A stretch of 64,000 nt of DNA from Magnaporthiopsis rhizophila (lineage: Eukaryota > Ascomycota > Sordariomycetes > Magnaporthales > Magnaporthaceae). The stretch covers positions 1 to 64,000 of the forward strand of contig PYSS01000139.1 of NCBI GenBank assembly GCA_003049465.1. The letters are read 5' to 3'. Shown piece after piece: positions 33,101-42,227 of the stretch. The notes under the pieces are model-generated. The model worked only from the letters and a program-made list of their open reading frames with translations, did no database searches and was not told the origin of the DNA. Positions within the stretch are counted from its first letter, which is position 1; every line of letters begins with the position of its first letter. The translations under genes and the position numbers were made by a program.

Positions 33101-33956
33101 AGGACAGAGCGACGCCAGAAGAATGGACAAGAATGACGACTCTCCAAGGCCATCGAGGGCGCCACGCGACGTCTACTACGAGTTTCTAGGCGAGTGCTAT
33201 ATCCACGGCATGATGGACGGCGAGGCCATGGCACGCAAGGCGGGTTCGGAGGAGGCGGAAGCCGAAAAATGGAACCAGTTCACCCTCATTTGCAAGGATC
33301 GAAAGGAACAGGCACCGGCTGGAGGGCCTAAAGACACGAATAAGAAGGCAAGCAAGGTGGTGCTGCCAGACGAGCTCAAAAAAGAGGCAAAGGAGGTACA
33401 GGACCACATCACCGAGCGCGCCGAGTACCATGAGAAACGGAAGGAGATATACGAGGCCAAGGTGCTGGAGTGGGTAGAGCGCGAAAAGAACCTGCAGAAG
33501 TGGGAAGAAGAGCAGCGCGAAAAGGAAAGGCTGGCCAGCATGGACTGGGCCGCGGCCAGGCCTCCATACTCGCGACCATCACTCTGGACGCCAGGCGCGC
33601 CAAGCAGGACGTTTTCAAGGCAGGCCACGCTGCCGACCAGCGCCTTCGGCTTGGGTATCCAGACGGCGCAGGAAGAGATCGACGGAGACGAGGACGGGGC
33701 CGAAGGGGCCCCGGTTGGCGAGGGCGGGAGCCACTCGAAATGGCACACGGCCAAAAGCGAGGTGAAGAGTCCCGAGCCGCTCGACCTGCGGCGCTTTAGC
33801 AGCATAGACGGAATGCAGGCGGAGTGGCGGCCGAAGGAGGCGCCCGAGTGGCTGCGCAGACGGGCCGAGGCGAGGCCGGAGGAGCAGGCCGAGAAGGACG
33901 GGTGGGACTTGTTCAGGGACAAGATGCTGTGCGACACTATTTTCGAGCTGAGGTAG
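30162..33956 (+). CDS. HET-domain heterokaryon incompatibility-type protein
   Basis: An intronless gene of 1264 residues. The start at 30162 (MSRPTPAPL) is chosen over an upstream in-frame ATG at 30033. The N-terminal third holds the HET (PF06985) motifs: YEALSWSWG near residue 107, LWIDALCIDQ near 156 and IYSYADSVCIWLG near 181. RRWVVQEIALAKRATIYCG follows near 243, and the conserved EPRDAIYALLAI block lies near 450. HET domains trigger programmed cell death upon non-self recognition or act in innate-type responses. An acidic/Gly-Pro low-complexity insert interrupts the domain around 340-430. The 800-residue C-terminal region is basic and Lys-rich, with an 8-residue tandem duplication (NKGGQKEI twice) and a charged coiled coil near 1060-1130. 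No NACHT or repeat domain is visible. Confidence 0.87.
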   Translation: MSRPTPAPLTKYSYQDNPKENIGFIEVQTEIDMDDRYSKLPKFGDPEVKKFSYDRLSNMHKRIRLLTLNSGAKETNEVECRLFEGEISQGKVLRVENGGVLDEVVSYEALSWSWGTREPRYQVLIRKGDERHEKEASPDLVWALRYLRYPNRDQVLWIDALCIDQKNVEEKNHQVQMMSQIYSYADSVCIWLGLDDRNTRMAIKFIRREILKLEQFDALCQDPANSQKWQSLLLLMQKPWFFRRWVVQEIALAKRATIYCGPDQIDWKDFSVAVELFVEVETATHRLSEVMKKDPDFYHVPGWFEYVSALGASLLVEATGMIFRYYKSKAPPKFPPKTVATANGGTPKTQHDGSTEESDSDLHRSFNYDDIPSESEDEGPGGKAGGGGAVTSDGTPAAPPPGALDAGNSQKSTSEREPDPPEDPISQRRPLLSLEYLVSRLSIFEATEPRDAIYALLAIANDGYPAAEGSGDDALNSLHAFLGSPAGQQRQKAFPVDYGRSYADVCQNFIEFCIKKTNNDFSVRGGSWTRERTDRTRAMDIICRPWAPEPKPGLSIRFNSPKKSTDVGEYWKDHYKNLRKIRRDAWNAYEERAEKEKKEPRTKKEFFDPPWKKYFPKTNQHNNGEAEDEVEAAKLPSWIPRLAGAPFAMHNQAGVHIMKMGRKNADPLVGFPNSQRNYDAAQGVDVDMETLSFRKNRRFGTHSMFIKGFILEKIKSTAHPSQSGNIPQEWLNMAGWQIKDFGDPAKDKGPPDEFWRTLVADRGRDSRNPPYYYKKACKESIYKGGLQGGSVNTSDLINNERNSIVAQFCRRVQAVIWNRSMVKTDQGNLGITAKGVRQGDLVCILYGCTVPVILRERKKSQEEQDEDSGDEEMMQHVEKIMRRGMATIKSNRRRKTAYEGIPASRDRDWKQRPNKGGQKEINKGGQKEINWVGTDGRPRWSKEQVAKWLRDYNKKLDRNGLGPNDQGRRKSQGSDCRHSKGQSDARRMDKNDDSPRPSRAPRDVYYEFLGECYIHGMMDGEAMARKAGSEEAEAEKWNQFTLICKDRKEQAPAGGPKDTNKKASKVVLPDELKKEAKEVQDHITERAEYHEKRKEIYEAKVLEWVEREKNLQKWEEEQREKERLASMDWAAARPPYSRPSLWTPGAPSRTFSRQATLPTSAFGLGIQTAQEEIDGDEDGAEGAPVGEGGSHSKWHTAKSEVKSPEPLDLRRFSSIDGMQAEWRPKEAPEWLRRRAEARPEEQAEKDGWDLFRDKMLCDTIFELR

Positions 33957-34610
33957 ATAGATAGATATATGGAAGCGACGAAAGTTCAATCGGACCAAAA
34001 ACCGGCCCCGCAGACCGCGCGCTCGTACGCCGGTGTGTGGGCATCCAGTCCGTCCGAGCCGTTCGTTTTCGAAACGTCCTTCGAGGGGCGGAGATGTGTA
34101 ACGTCTGGGGGGCAGGGCGACATTCGACGGTTTAATTTGGTAGCCAACCCGCCATGGAGCCCGGGGTTCTAATGACTCGTTCCCGCCCTGATCGCCCGCC
34201 AAGTTTGGTGGCATAGCTGTGGATTACAGGTGCACCACGCCTCCCCAAAGAACGGCTGAGACTGCTATTTTGCAGCAGGGGCCCGCCACCCTTGTTCCCC
34301 AGACACAAACGTAGCGGCAAGACGCTTTGACGCATGAAGAACAGAACGTCAGCTGCCTTCACTCATGCCTCTGCTAAAAGCGTCGAAAGCAGGAATAGCA
34401 ATTGCCAAAAGAGGGTCTCCTGCAGAACCTATAGACGATGCCACTTGGCACCACCGTTGAGACGCTTGTTCCAGAGAAAATGGTGTGAGAAGACAGGTAT
34501 ATATAAACACAGTCTCCCGCTTGTTTCGGTAGACTTTTTTTTTTTTTTTTTTTTTTTTTCGGCTTCATCAGGTCCCCACCCAACACCCCCCTGCACTGCT
34601 TTTTTCTATC

Positions 34611-34644
<34 letters not shown>

Positions 34645-34704
34645 TTTTGCTTTTTTCCTTTTGTTATTTTCTTTTGTCACACCCTCTTTCTCAACACCGC
34701 CGCC
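33957..34704. other. Promoter and poly-T leader of peptide gene
   Basis: Contains a TATATAAA at 34500-34507 and two long T runs (34535-34559 and 34614-34641) ahead of the ATG at 34705. The leader is strongly pyrimidine-rich. No other gene is seen. Confidence 0.6.
34500..34507 (+). promoter_or_regulatory. TATA box (TATATAAA)
   Basis: About 200 bp upstream of the peptide-precursor ATG on the same strand, just before the T tracts. Confidence 0.55.
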
Positions 34705-34986
34705 ATGCAGCTGTGGCCCACCATCTTCCTCCTGGCCGGGCTGGCCGTGGCCGCCCCTGCCGCCCTCGAGGCCCGCGACCCCAATCCCGTCGAGCGCAGC
34801 GAGGACGCGCTCGAAAAGCGCGCGCCTTCCCTCGGAATTGTCCGCGGCAAAGACGGCACCGCCTGCAGATCGGACGCATGCACGGGCAGAGAGCGGCCGC
34901 CGCCAAAGTGCATTGGATTTGGAAATAGGTGCAAGCTGCGACGCGACGTTAGCGATGAGCAGGCCGCCGGGGTCCAGAAGCGCTAG
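34705..34986 (+). CDS. Secreted peptide precursor with dibasic cleavage sites
   Basis: A single exon of 93 residues. The signal peptide MQLWPTIFLLAGLAVAAPA is followed by an acidic pro-segment ending EALEKR-type at residues 36-39. Dibasic sites KR38-39, RR79-80 and KR92-93 fit the Golgi Kex2 protease and its trimming partner. The released middle peptide (residues 40 to about 78) is basic and carries four cysteines spaced C-x4-C-x9-C-x6-C (54, 59, 69, 76), enough for two disulphides. The tail DVSDEQAAGV would be removed. The architecture is that of a Kex2-processed secreted peptide. It is not an alpha-factor-like pheromone with repeats. The role (antimicrobial, effector or signal) is unknown. 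Confidence 0.68.
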   Translation: MQLWPTIFLLAGLAVAAPAALEARDPNPVERSEDALEKRAPSLGIVRGKDGTACRSDACTGRERPPPKCIGFGNRCKLRRDVSDEQAAGVQKR

Positions 34987-35738
34987 CCCCGGCGCAACCT
35001 GCCCAGGGAGGCTCCCGCCGTCGATCCCTGAGTACAACACTGGGCTCAAGGGCTATTAGAGGCCGGCCGACTTGTTTTGTTGTTACGTCGCTAGGGCAGT
35101 TGGGCCTGACCACACAACCCACACTTTTTTTTCTGGTTCGCCTACCTAGCTTTTTCAATGTGTTCGAGGCGTTGGTCTACAGTTTTTTTTTTTTTTTTTT
35201 TTTTTTCTGTTTTGTTAGTTCTTCTGTCTTCTGTTCTTGGTTAATCTTGCCGCACCTGCCCAGTTCGACGGCATTGCCGGCGGCTTTTTTTTTCGCCAGG
35301 TTCTCAGGTTGCCTGTCCTCTTAGATCTATAACAGCGCTCCTGCCCCGCATCTATGAGCTCTGCGTGGAAGGAACGAATCGAATCTCTGGTTACCGGCGC
35401 CTTACTCTGCCATCTTCCAACACATGGACGTTCCTGACTATCTGCTATTGACGGATTACCTAAGCGAGACGGTCCTCGTGCCTGAGGCCGTTGATCACTT
35501 GGCGATGTGACACGCAGGCAGCCACATCCAATTTCCGTCACCGTCTACAAAATGAGTGTTGGTTCCTTCGCCCAAATCTCGGCAAAAATGGGGGGCTGGT
35601 GGCCTTGCAGAGGGAGCGGTTGCCTGAAATTGCTGCCAAGAACATGCCTTGTGTCAACATGACCTTTCTTAATTCCATTGTCGAGCTTCCACGTTCCAGC
35701 AGATAACTCGCCTGGGCCATCGATTGGTAAACTGCTCC
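34987..35738. other. Intergenic with T tract
   Basis: 3' flank of the peptide gene and promoter of the membrane protein. A T24 run lies at 35183-35206. Nothing else is seen. Confidence 0.5.
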
Positions 35739-37381
35739 ATGGCGGACACTAAAAAGATGCCGTCAACGCCGGCTCCGGGGTCGGCAACGCCACCAGCCCT
35801 GCCGACAGCCCCTGTCTCGCCGCCAGACCCAGCGCGCACAGCTGAAGACAAAAAGAGCCAGCCGGGGACGCCACCGTCGCCGCTGAGCTCCGCCGTCCGG
35901 ACGCCATCGCGGTCTCCGTCGCCAGAGCTACCGCAAACAACAACAACGACAACAACAGCTGGGTCGCGAGGTCCCAGCCTCGGCGAGGCAGCCAATCATG
36001 GACGTGATGCGGTCAGCACCTACCCGGCTCCCGCCCATCCCCACAACCTCACCTACGCGAGGTCCGCAAGCCTCGTGAGCCTCGACGACGAGAGCGTCGT
36101 CGAAGCCGCGAACCCGACGCTGGCGGAACGGCTGGCTGTTGCTGACGGGCACTGGGCCTGGAAGGTCGGCATCCGCGCCTCCGTATGCATCGTGGCGGCG
36201 GTCGGGGTCGGGTGCGCCGTGTGGATCATGGTCAGGGCAATCCCTATGGAGGCCGATGGCTGGACCGGGGCATATGTGTACGACTGGATACCCGCGTTTG
36301 TCGGCCTGGTTGTGGTACGATGGCCAACAAAACATCCCGATATGCTCCGTTTTGGTAAAGCACGAATCTGACGAAACCAAAACCTTCGCGACAAAAGTTC
36401 GCCGTGTCGGTCGTGTGGGGAACGGCCGACATGCTGGTCCGCTTCAGCCGCCGCTCGCTTCGGCCGATACACCCCGGCGCCGTCGTCGGTGTGGACCTCA
36501 TCATTTCCATAATCCTTGTCTGCCTGCTCTACTTCTCGATCCCGGCGGCCAAGACCGTGGCCGGGTTCGGCAGCAACCCCGAGCGCATGCGCGATCCCGT
36601 CACCCACTGGCTGTACGACGGAAACTACTTCCTGAACCGGACCACCGACACTTGGGAGTACCGCATACACAGGATATTCCCAGACCAAAAGTTCATGGAG
36701 TGGAACGCCACCTCGGGCCAGTGGTACGCGCCCAGCGCCATCCCGGGCTACAAGGTCCAGCGCACCTGCCGCGGCGTCTGGGACTACGGCTTCGTCGACT
36801 GCGCGGCGCAGGACGCCTTCGTCAACGGCATCTGGCGCCAGAAGCCCACCCGGCTCGCCGTCGACGTCACCCTCTGCGTCGCCGAGGCGCTGCTGCTGGC
36901 CGGCCATTTCGCCCTGTTCGTATGGGCCTGCGTCGACTGTGCGCATCGCAACCGCGTCAAGCCCGCGCGCGCCCTCGCCCGCCAGATGATCGCCGACATG
37001 GCCGACCGGGGCGAGCTCCTGATCCCCGACCGCGGCCGTCGCCGCGGCGTCGCGCCCCAGCCCGCTGCCTTCACCCCTGTGCCCGCTCACTTGCTGCGGA
37101 GGCGCCGCCGCCATGGCGAGGGAGGGCAGCAGCAGCAGCAGCAGCAGCAGGACCACGACCCGAGCCACTGGGAGTCGCTGTACGGGGCATACGACCCCGT
37201 CGACAGGCCGGGCGGGGACGACGGGGCGCAGCGGCGGCCGCACGTGCCGTTCCAGCAGGCGCCCTATGTCTTGCCCTACGGACGCGGCACGCCGGGATGG
37301 CGATCAAAGCCCAGGCCGGTTTACGGTGGGCCACCCGCTCTTCCGGCGGTGTCGGAGGGGGAGGCTGGGCGGTATGCTTAG
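35739..37381 (+). CDS. Four-helix integral membrane protein, unknown family
   Basis: Two exons, 35739-36314 and 36398-37381. The 83-nt intron (GTACGA...CTGAC...AAAAG) joins VGLVV to FAVSVVWG inside the second helix, giving 519 residues. The first 140 residues are Pro/Ser/Thr-rich and disordered. Four hydrophobic segments follow: VCIVAAVGVGCAVWIMV, the spliced WIPAFVGLVVFAVSVVWG, VVGVDLIISIILVCLLYF and, after a 120-residue loop with several Cys and Trp, VTLCVAEALLLAGHFALFVWA. The C-terminal tail is basic, with a Q8 run and Pro-rich end. The topology recalls fungal MARVEL-like four-helix proteins, but no motif proves it. Confidence 0.72.
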
Positions 37382-37602
37382 TCAAAAACTAGGGCTTGAA
37401 CCGATACATAGTGACAATCACAACATTGGTCCAAATATAAGGTGACCTCACCCCCAGCCGACCAAGCCAGGATAAGTTGTATTACGCTGAACAGCCAGAT
37501 AGCCGCCGAACCACATAAATCCCCCGCTTTGATCCCCAGTATTCTCTTCCCCTTAATCCTAAATCCTCTCTCCATCACATATCCGATTTTTGAACCGCAT
37601 CT

Positions 37603-38090
37603 CTACTGGCCCGGCTTGAGCACGCACTTGTCACGACCACGATCCTTTTGGTTCGGGTCGCAGGAGAGCTTAGTGTTGAGGACGCAGGTCAGACCGACAC
37701 CTGTGAACGATGGTCATGTTAGCATATCTATCAATATATATATAATCGTCCATCCGAGAGGAGACAGAAAAAGGGAGAAAAAAAAAACTTACAGCCCTCA
37801 CGGCTGCGGGCCGCCGGGATGCAGCGGGACGGGCCGCCGTTGTTGCAAATGTCCTGCCTCAGGTTGACGCCGTGGTTGCAGCATCCGCCGTTGGCGATGG
37901 TGCGGCCGTTGTTGTCGGTAAAGACGGCGGGCGCGGCGCGTATCGCCAGCGCCGCCGGGTCCGGCACCAGGTCCTCCTCCCTGATCTCGATCAGCTCCCG
38001 GGGCACGTTTCGGACGCTCTCGTTGTCGATGATGGCGGCCGATCCGACGGCCGCTAGGGCGAGGAGGACGGTAGAGATGGAGAACCGCAT
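37603..38090 (-). CDS. Small secreted cysteine-rich protein
   Basis: Exons 37793-38090 and 37603-37700; the intron (GTAAGT...TTCACAG, 92 nt) joins REGC to VGLTC in frame, giving 131 residues. The signal peptide is MRFSISTVLLALAAVGSAA, then an acidic pro-like region (LIEIREEDLVPDPAA). The mature part has eight cysteines: GGCCNHG, QDICNN, SRCIP, REGC, LTCVL, LSCDP and DKCVL. A TATAAAG box lies about 290 bp upstream, and a T30 run on the plus strand at 38159-38188 lies in the leader. No family is recognised. It shares only the general design of the other small secreted proteins here. Confidence 0.7.
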
Positions 38091-38156
38091 TTTTTTCGTT
38101 CTGGTAAGAGATGGACGATATGATGTGGAGGGGGTGGGGATTAAGTGAGGTTTCTT

Positions 38157-38188
<32 letters not shown>

Positions 38189-38377
38189 CAATTGTGTGAT
38201 GAATAAAATAAAGCAAGACTAGCCGTTCCTGACGTTGGTCTTGGGCACACAAGAGAAGAGAAGAAGCCGGCCAGCGGGAGCAAAAACAAGGAATGGGAGG
38301 TTGAGGAGTTGGCGGTGGGTGGTGGATGAAGAGAGCAAGACACAAACCATCATGAGAGCCACCGGATCCTCAGCATG

Positions 38378-38384
38378 CTTTATA
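38378..38384 (-). promoter_or_regulatory. TATA box (TATAAAG)
   Basis: Minus-strand TATAAAG about 290 bp upstream of the ATG at 38090. Confidence 0.45.
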
Positions 38385-40291
38385 CCAGTTATTCGGGGAG
38401 GCTCGAGGCCGGTCGGCACATCGCCGCCGCCACTGCCCCGAGAGATCCCCGCGGGGCCCGCAAGATCAAGAGCAAGAGCCTTCTCGTCCCCGCCCCCTGG
38501 ATCTTGGGTCGGAAAAGGGGATCGTGAAGCTTGACAGGATCCAAACTCCATGGATCAGATGGGACCGCCTTGGCCCAGCCCCTATCAGATGTCGTCTCTA
38601 CCGTTGGCGGCGTTTTTTTCCTGACAGTTGCCCTTTTCGGGGCCGTCAACCGACGGGAGATCTGCCCTGAAGCGCGCAGGGGGTGGTCTTGGCAGTGGCA
38701 GCACACCGAGTGGCCCGATTGTAGTGCTGAAACGGCCCCGCGAGCCCGCCAGAATGCGCCGTGGAATGACTCGCTTTAGGCGCTGGGTCGCTCAATTGGG
38801 GACGTCCGGCCGAGCCGAGCTCCCCAGACTCCATAACGGCAGGGGCGAGCTTCGTTCATGAACTGCTCTTGTCGCGCCATGGTTGAGACGACGGGAGATG
38901 CTCTTTTTTTGCGGCATCAGCGAGACCGCGAGGACACCCTTGGGGTGGCCACCAAGTCGACAGGCCTGACGGATGGATGTAAATCCATACCTATCATCCT
39001 GTAAAGAACGGACAATAATGGACGATGGTATCCCGTAATGGGATGAACGGGCGGGGAGACGCAAGCAAGACAAGTCTCAGGCTGGTGAGACCACGCCAAG
39101 TGCTTAAAGTTTACTTGGACGTAGAGCTGGCCGTCGTCTCATACCTAGGTACATATCATGTCCTAAAAATTCCAGAGCTACTGCGGCACATGGAAAGGAA
39201 TAGATTTACATTTAGCTAGGCACAGTCACCAAGTTCGCATGTTTTCTTTGAGACTGAAAGCCGCACAGACGGGCCCGCTCAGGAAATCTCCAGCCGACAG
39301 CCTCGCCGACACCCGAGCTTGCCCTGCATTTTTGTTCTTCTGTCTCGTATAGGCGTATCTATTTTTACCACTAGGTAATCAATCCTCTCAGCACGTACAA
39401 AGTCAGGTACCCAAACGAGCCTCCACCGCGTCTCGCCCCGACCGAGCTGCCGACCTCCCCCACGCCAACAACTCCGCGGTACTTCGGCGGCTCATACGTG
39501 GACTGTCCATCCGGACAAAAGGATGCGCACGTCCAGAGCACGGCCCCTTCATGCTTTAGCCTTGCATCCCGCCCCCGTACATAGACGTGGCAAACGGGAC
39601 TTCGGATTCCGCATATTGTGGGGTGCATGCTTTCCGTCCGGCTGATCTGCGTGACACGCACACACAGGGGACGGCACCTATTTAGCCAGCCCGGGGAGGT
39701 TGATTACTACGACACCGTTAATATCTCCGTGCAGCGGCAAGTCTTTCCCCACGTTTCCCTCCTCGACCGCCATCGGTGGAGGCACGTCTGGGAGGGAGCT
39801 CAAACAAACTAAAATGCCCTGTGCCGTGCATGCTCATTCTCCACCTTTCCAGACAGAAACCTTCCGCCAAGGCCCAATATAGACAGACAAGGCCCTCCGT
39901 CGACGGTCTCCGCGAGTAATAAAACGCGTCTTCATATACCTGAGAAGGGGAGGCGGCTCGCATTCTGTCATGTTGTGGCAGGGGGGAATACCAGATTCGA
40001 AAATCCTGATCCTCGGCGGAAGGGAACCTCGTCTTGATGCCGAATATGGGAAAAAGAGGACAAACCAGCCAGCGGGCGTTTCAATATACGCGGTACTTGG
40101 CTGCCGGGGATACCATTACCATCGTGATTTCTCTGCCGGCTGGATAAACGGGCATGCAACTGTGTTCCAGGTTCGGGTAGCTGGTTATTCCCGGTTATCT
40201 AGCTGGTACCTAGATACGTATATATCACGTCCCGACGTCCATCACCTCATCTCTCGGTCCGGGGACGACTCAGGAAAAGGGAAACTCCATA

Positions 40292-40322
40292 GCCCAGCCC
40301 AGCCCAGCCCAGCCAGCCAGCC
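40292..40322. repeat. Tandem AGCCC then AGCC units
   Basis: Four AGCCC units followed by about four AGCC units in the presumed 5' leader of the esterase gene. Confidence 0.85.
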
Positions 40323-40373
40323 AGACATCCACCCGAAAAGAAGAAAAAAAGAAAAAACCTGTCATCACCCACC

Positions 40374-41382
40374 ATGAGACCCTCATCCGCCCTCCCCCTC
40401 CTGGCCGGCATCGCCGCCGCCAGCCCCCTGGCCGGTGACGAGCAGCCGGTCCTGGCCGGGCGTCAGCAGGCGTGCCCCAAGGTGCACGTGTTCGGCGCGC
40501 GCGAGACGACGGTCCCCCAGGGCTACGGCACGTCGCAGGGGCTCGTCAACATGGTGCTGCAGGCGTACCCCGGCAGCACCTCGGCCGCCATCGTGTACCC
40601 GGCCTGCGGCGGCCAGGGCTCGTGCGGTGGCGTCAGCTACGACAACTCGGCCGCCCAGGGCACCCAGGCCGTCGTGCGCGCCGTCACCGAGCTCAACTCG
40701 CGTTGCCCCAGCACCAAGATTGTGCTGATTGGGTACTCGCAGGTATGTCCAGTCCCTTTTGAGCCTCCTCCTCCTCCTCCTCCTCCTTATCCTTATCCTT
40801 ATCCTTACCCTTTTTTGCCCTCCTCTCGGTAAAACATTGCAGGCAGCACAGGCTAACAAAAAGAAAAACTTCCCTCTTTCCAGGGCGGCCAAATCATGGA
40901 CAACGCCCTCTGCGGCGGCTCGGGTGCCACCCTCACCGGAAACGCCCTCGCGTCCGTCAAGGCCGCCATCTTCATGGGCGACCCGCACAACGTGGCCGGC
41001 CTGCCCTACAACGTCGGGACCTGCAGGGCGCAAGGGGTAAAGCTACCATCTACCTACCAGTCCCCAGGGTTACACCACAGAAACACCACTAACCGCCCGC
41101 TGTGTCGATACAGTTCGCCGCTCGCCCCAGGGGCTTCCAGTGCAAGCCCGCCAACCCATCCATCATCCAGTCGTACTGCGACTCCACTGACCCGTAAGGC
41201 CCCACATCTATTCAATATCTTTTGTCTGCTGCCTGGAGGCAAACGGCGTATCTAACCATTGCTGACAACCCCTCGACAGGTACTGCTGCAACGGCAACGA
41301 CGCCAACTCGCACCAACAGTACGTCAACAAGTACGGTCGCCAGGCCCTCGACTTTATCAAGAAGCTCCTCGACGCTGCGTAA
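40374..41382 (+). CDS. CE5 acetylxylan esterase, secreted
   Basis: Removes acetyl groups from xylan outside the cell. Exons are 40374-40742, 40884-41036, 41114-41193 and 41280-41382, giving 234 residues. A signal peptide and short pro-segment (ending LAGRQ) precede the alpha/beta-hydrolase core. CPKVHVFGARETT, the Gly/Cys-rich YPACGGQGSCGG and IGYSQGGQIMDNALCGG match the AXE-II type rather than true cutinases. The triad is Ser122 (GYSQG), Asp200 (CDSTDP) and His212 (NSHQQY), with the 12-residue Asp-His spacing of AXE-II. There is no cellulose-binding module. Intron 1 holds CCT and TTATCC microsatellites. It probably acts together with the GH51 arabinofuranosidase. Confidence 0.92.
40766..40812. 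repeat. (CCT)n and (TTATCC)n microsatellites in intron 1
   Basis: A CCT run is followed directly by TTATCC-type hexamers inside the first intron of the CE5 gene. Confidence 0.9.
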
Positions 41383-42227
41383 AAGAAAGGAGAGACAGGG
41401 AAAGAAAAAAAAAACCCCCCCCCCCCAAGGCGGGGAGCGTCTTCCATGGATGCTGTGGGATGTCGGATGAGCGAGTACCCAGGGTCGTCGAGACTTCCGG
41501 GGTAGCATGTACATAAGGAAAAGTGACAGATTGTTATATACCACCCTTCCACTGTCGCATAGTCCACAGGCGGCAAACCCAGTCAACGTGAACTTGGGTC
41601 CCGTTTCGGCCCAAACGTGAAGAGGTCGGCAAATCGACTTGGTCCATAATCCAGCGGAGCTTTTGTTGGTGATTTATGGGCATCAGCTTGGAGGACCTAT
41701 GCATGCTTCATCTACCTTCATCCACACCAAAAGCCATGAAACAGGCGTTGGCGCAGGCCTCAAAGCAGCGTAGCCTGACCACAAGACTCAAACGGCTGAA
41801 TGCATCCAACAGGCATCTCCACAAGCAACTGCACAAAAGATACATACATACTAAAAACAAAACGTGCCACTGCCATATATAAAAGTAATTTGGTCGACCG
41901 TTTGCTAGAAACCCCAATAACCACAGACGTAACAGACGCAAGGTGTATGGGCACTTCCTTTCTTCAAAACAAACGGCCGTCATCCGACCGAGACATTTGG
42001 TATACTCTAACCAACGAATAGACGCTTCAAGCTTCTCAAGGTAAAAGCACAGGAGCGTGGAGGGACATGGCTCATTATACTGGACAGAGGTTCTGCGCCG
42101 ATGACGGTTTACCTGACCGACAACCCGACGAAACATACACCTTTGCCGCGCTGTGTCTGTCATCCCTCGAGTTTCTCGTCACAATCTTGTGCTTCGAAAC
42201 AACAGTCGACAATTGCCAGCATGGACT
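41383..42227. other. Convergent intergenic interval
   Basis: Between the CE5 and GT15 stop codons. A short A9 then C-rich stretch lies at 41406-41428. Nothing else is recognised. Confidence 0.5.

Larger units (their letters stand above)
38091..40373. other. Divergent intergenic interval
   Basis: Between the minus-strand secreted protein and the plus-strand CE5 gene. It contains the poly-T tract 38159-38188, one ACCTAGGT palindrome at 39143-39150 and, in the CE5 leader, short tandem AGCCC/AGCC units at about 40292-40322. No coding exon is supported. Confidence 0.55.
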
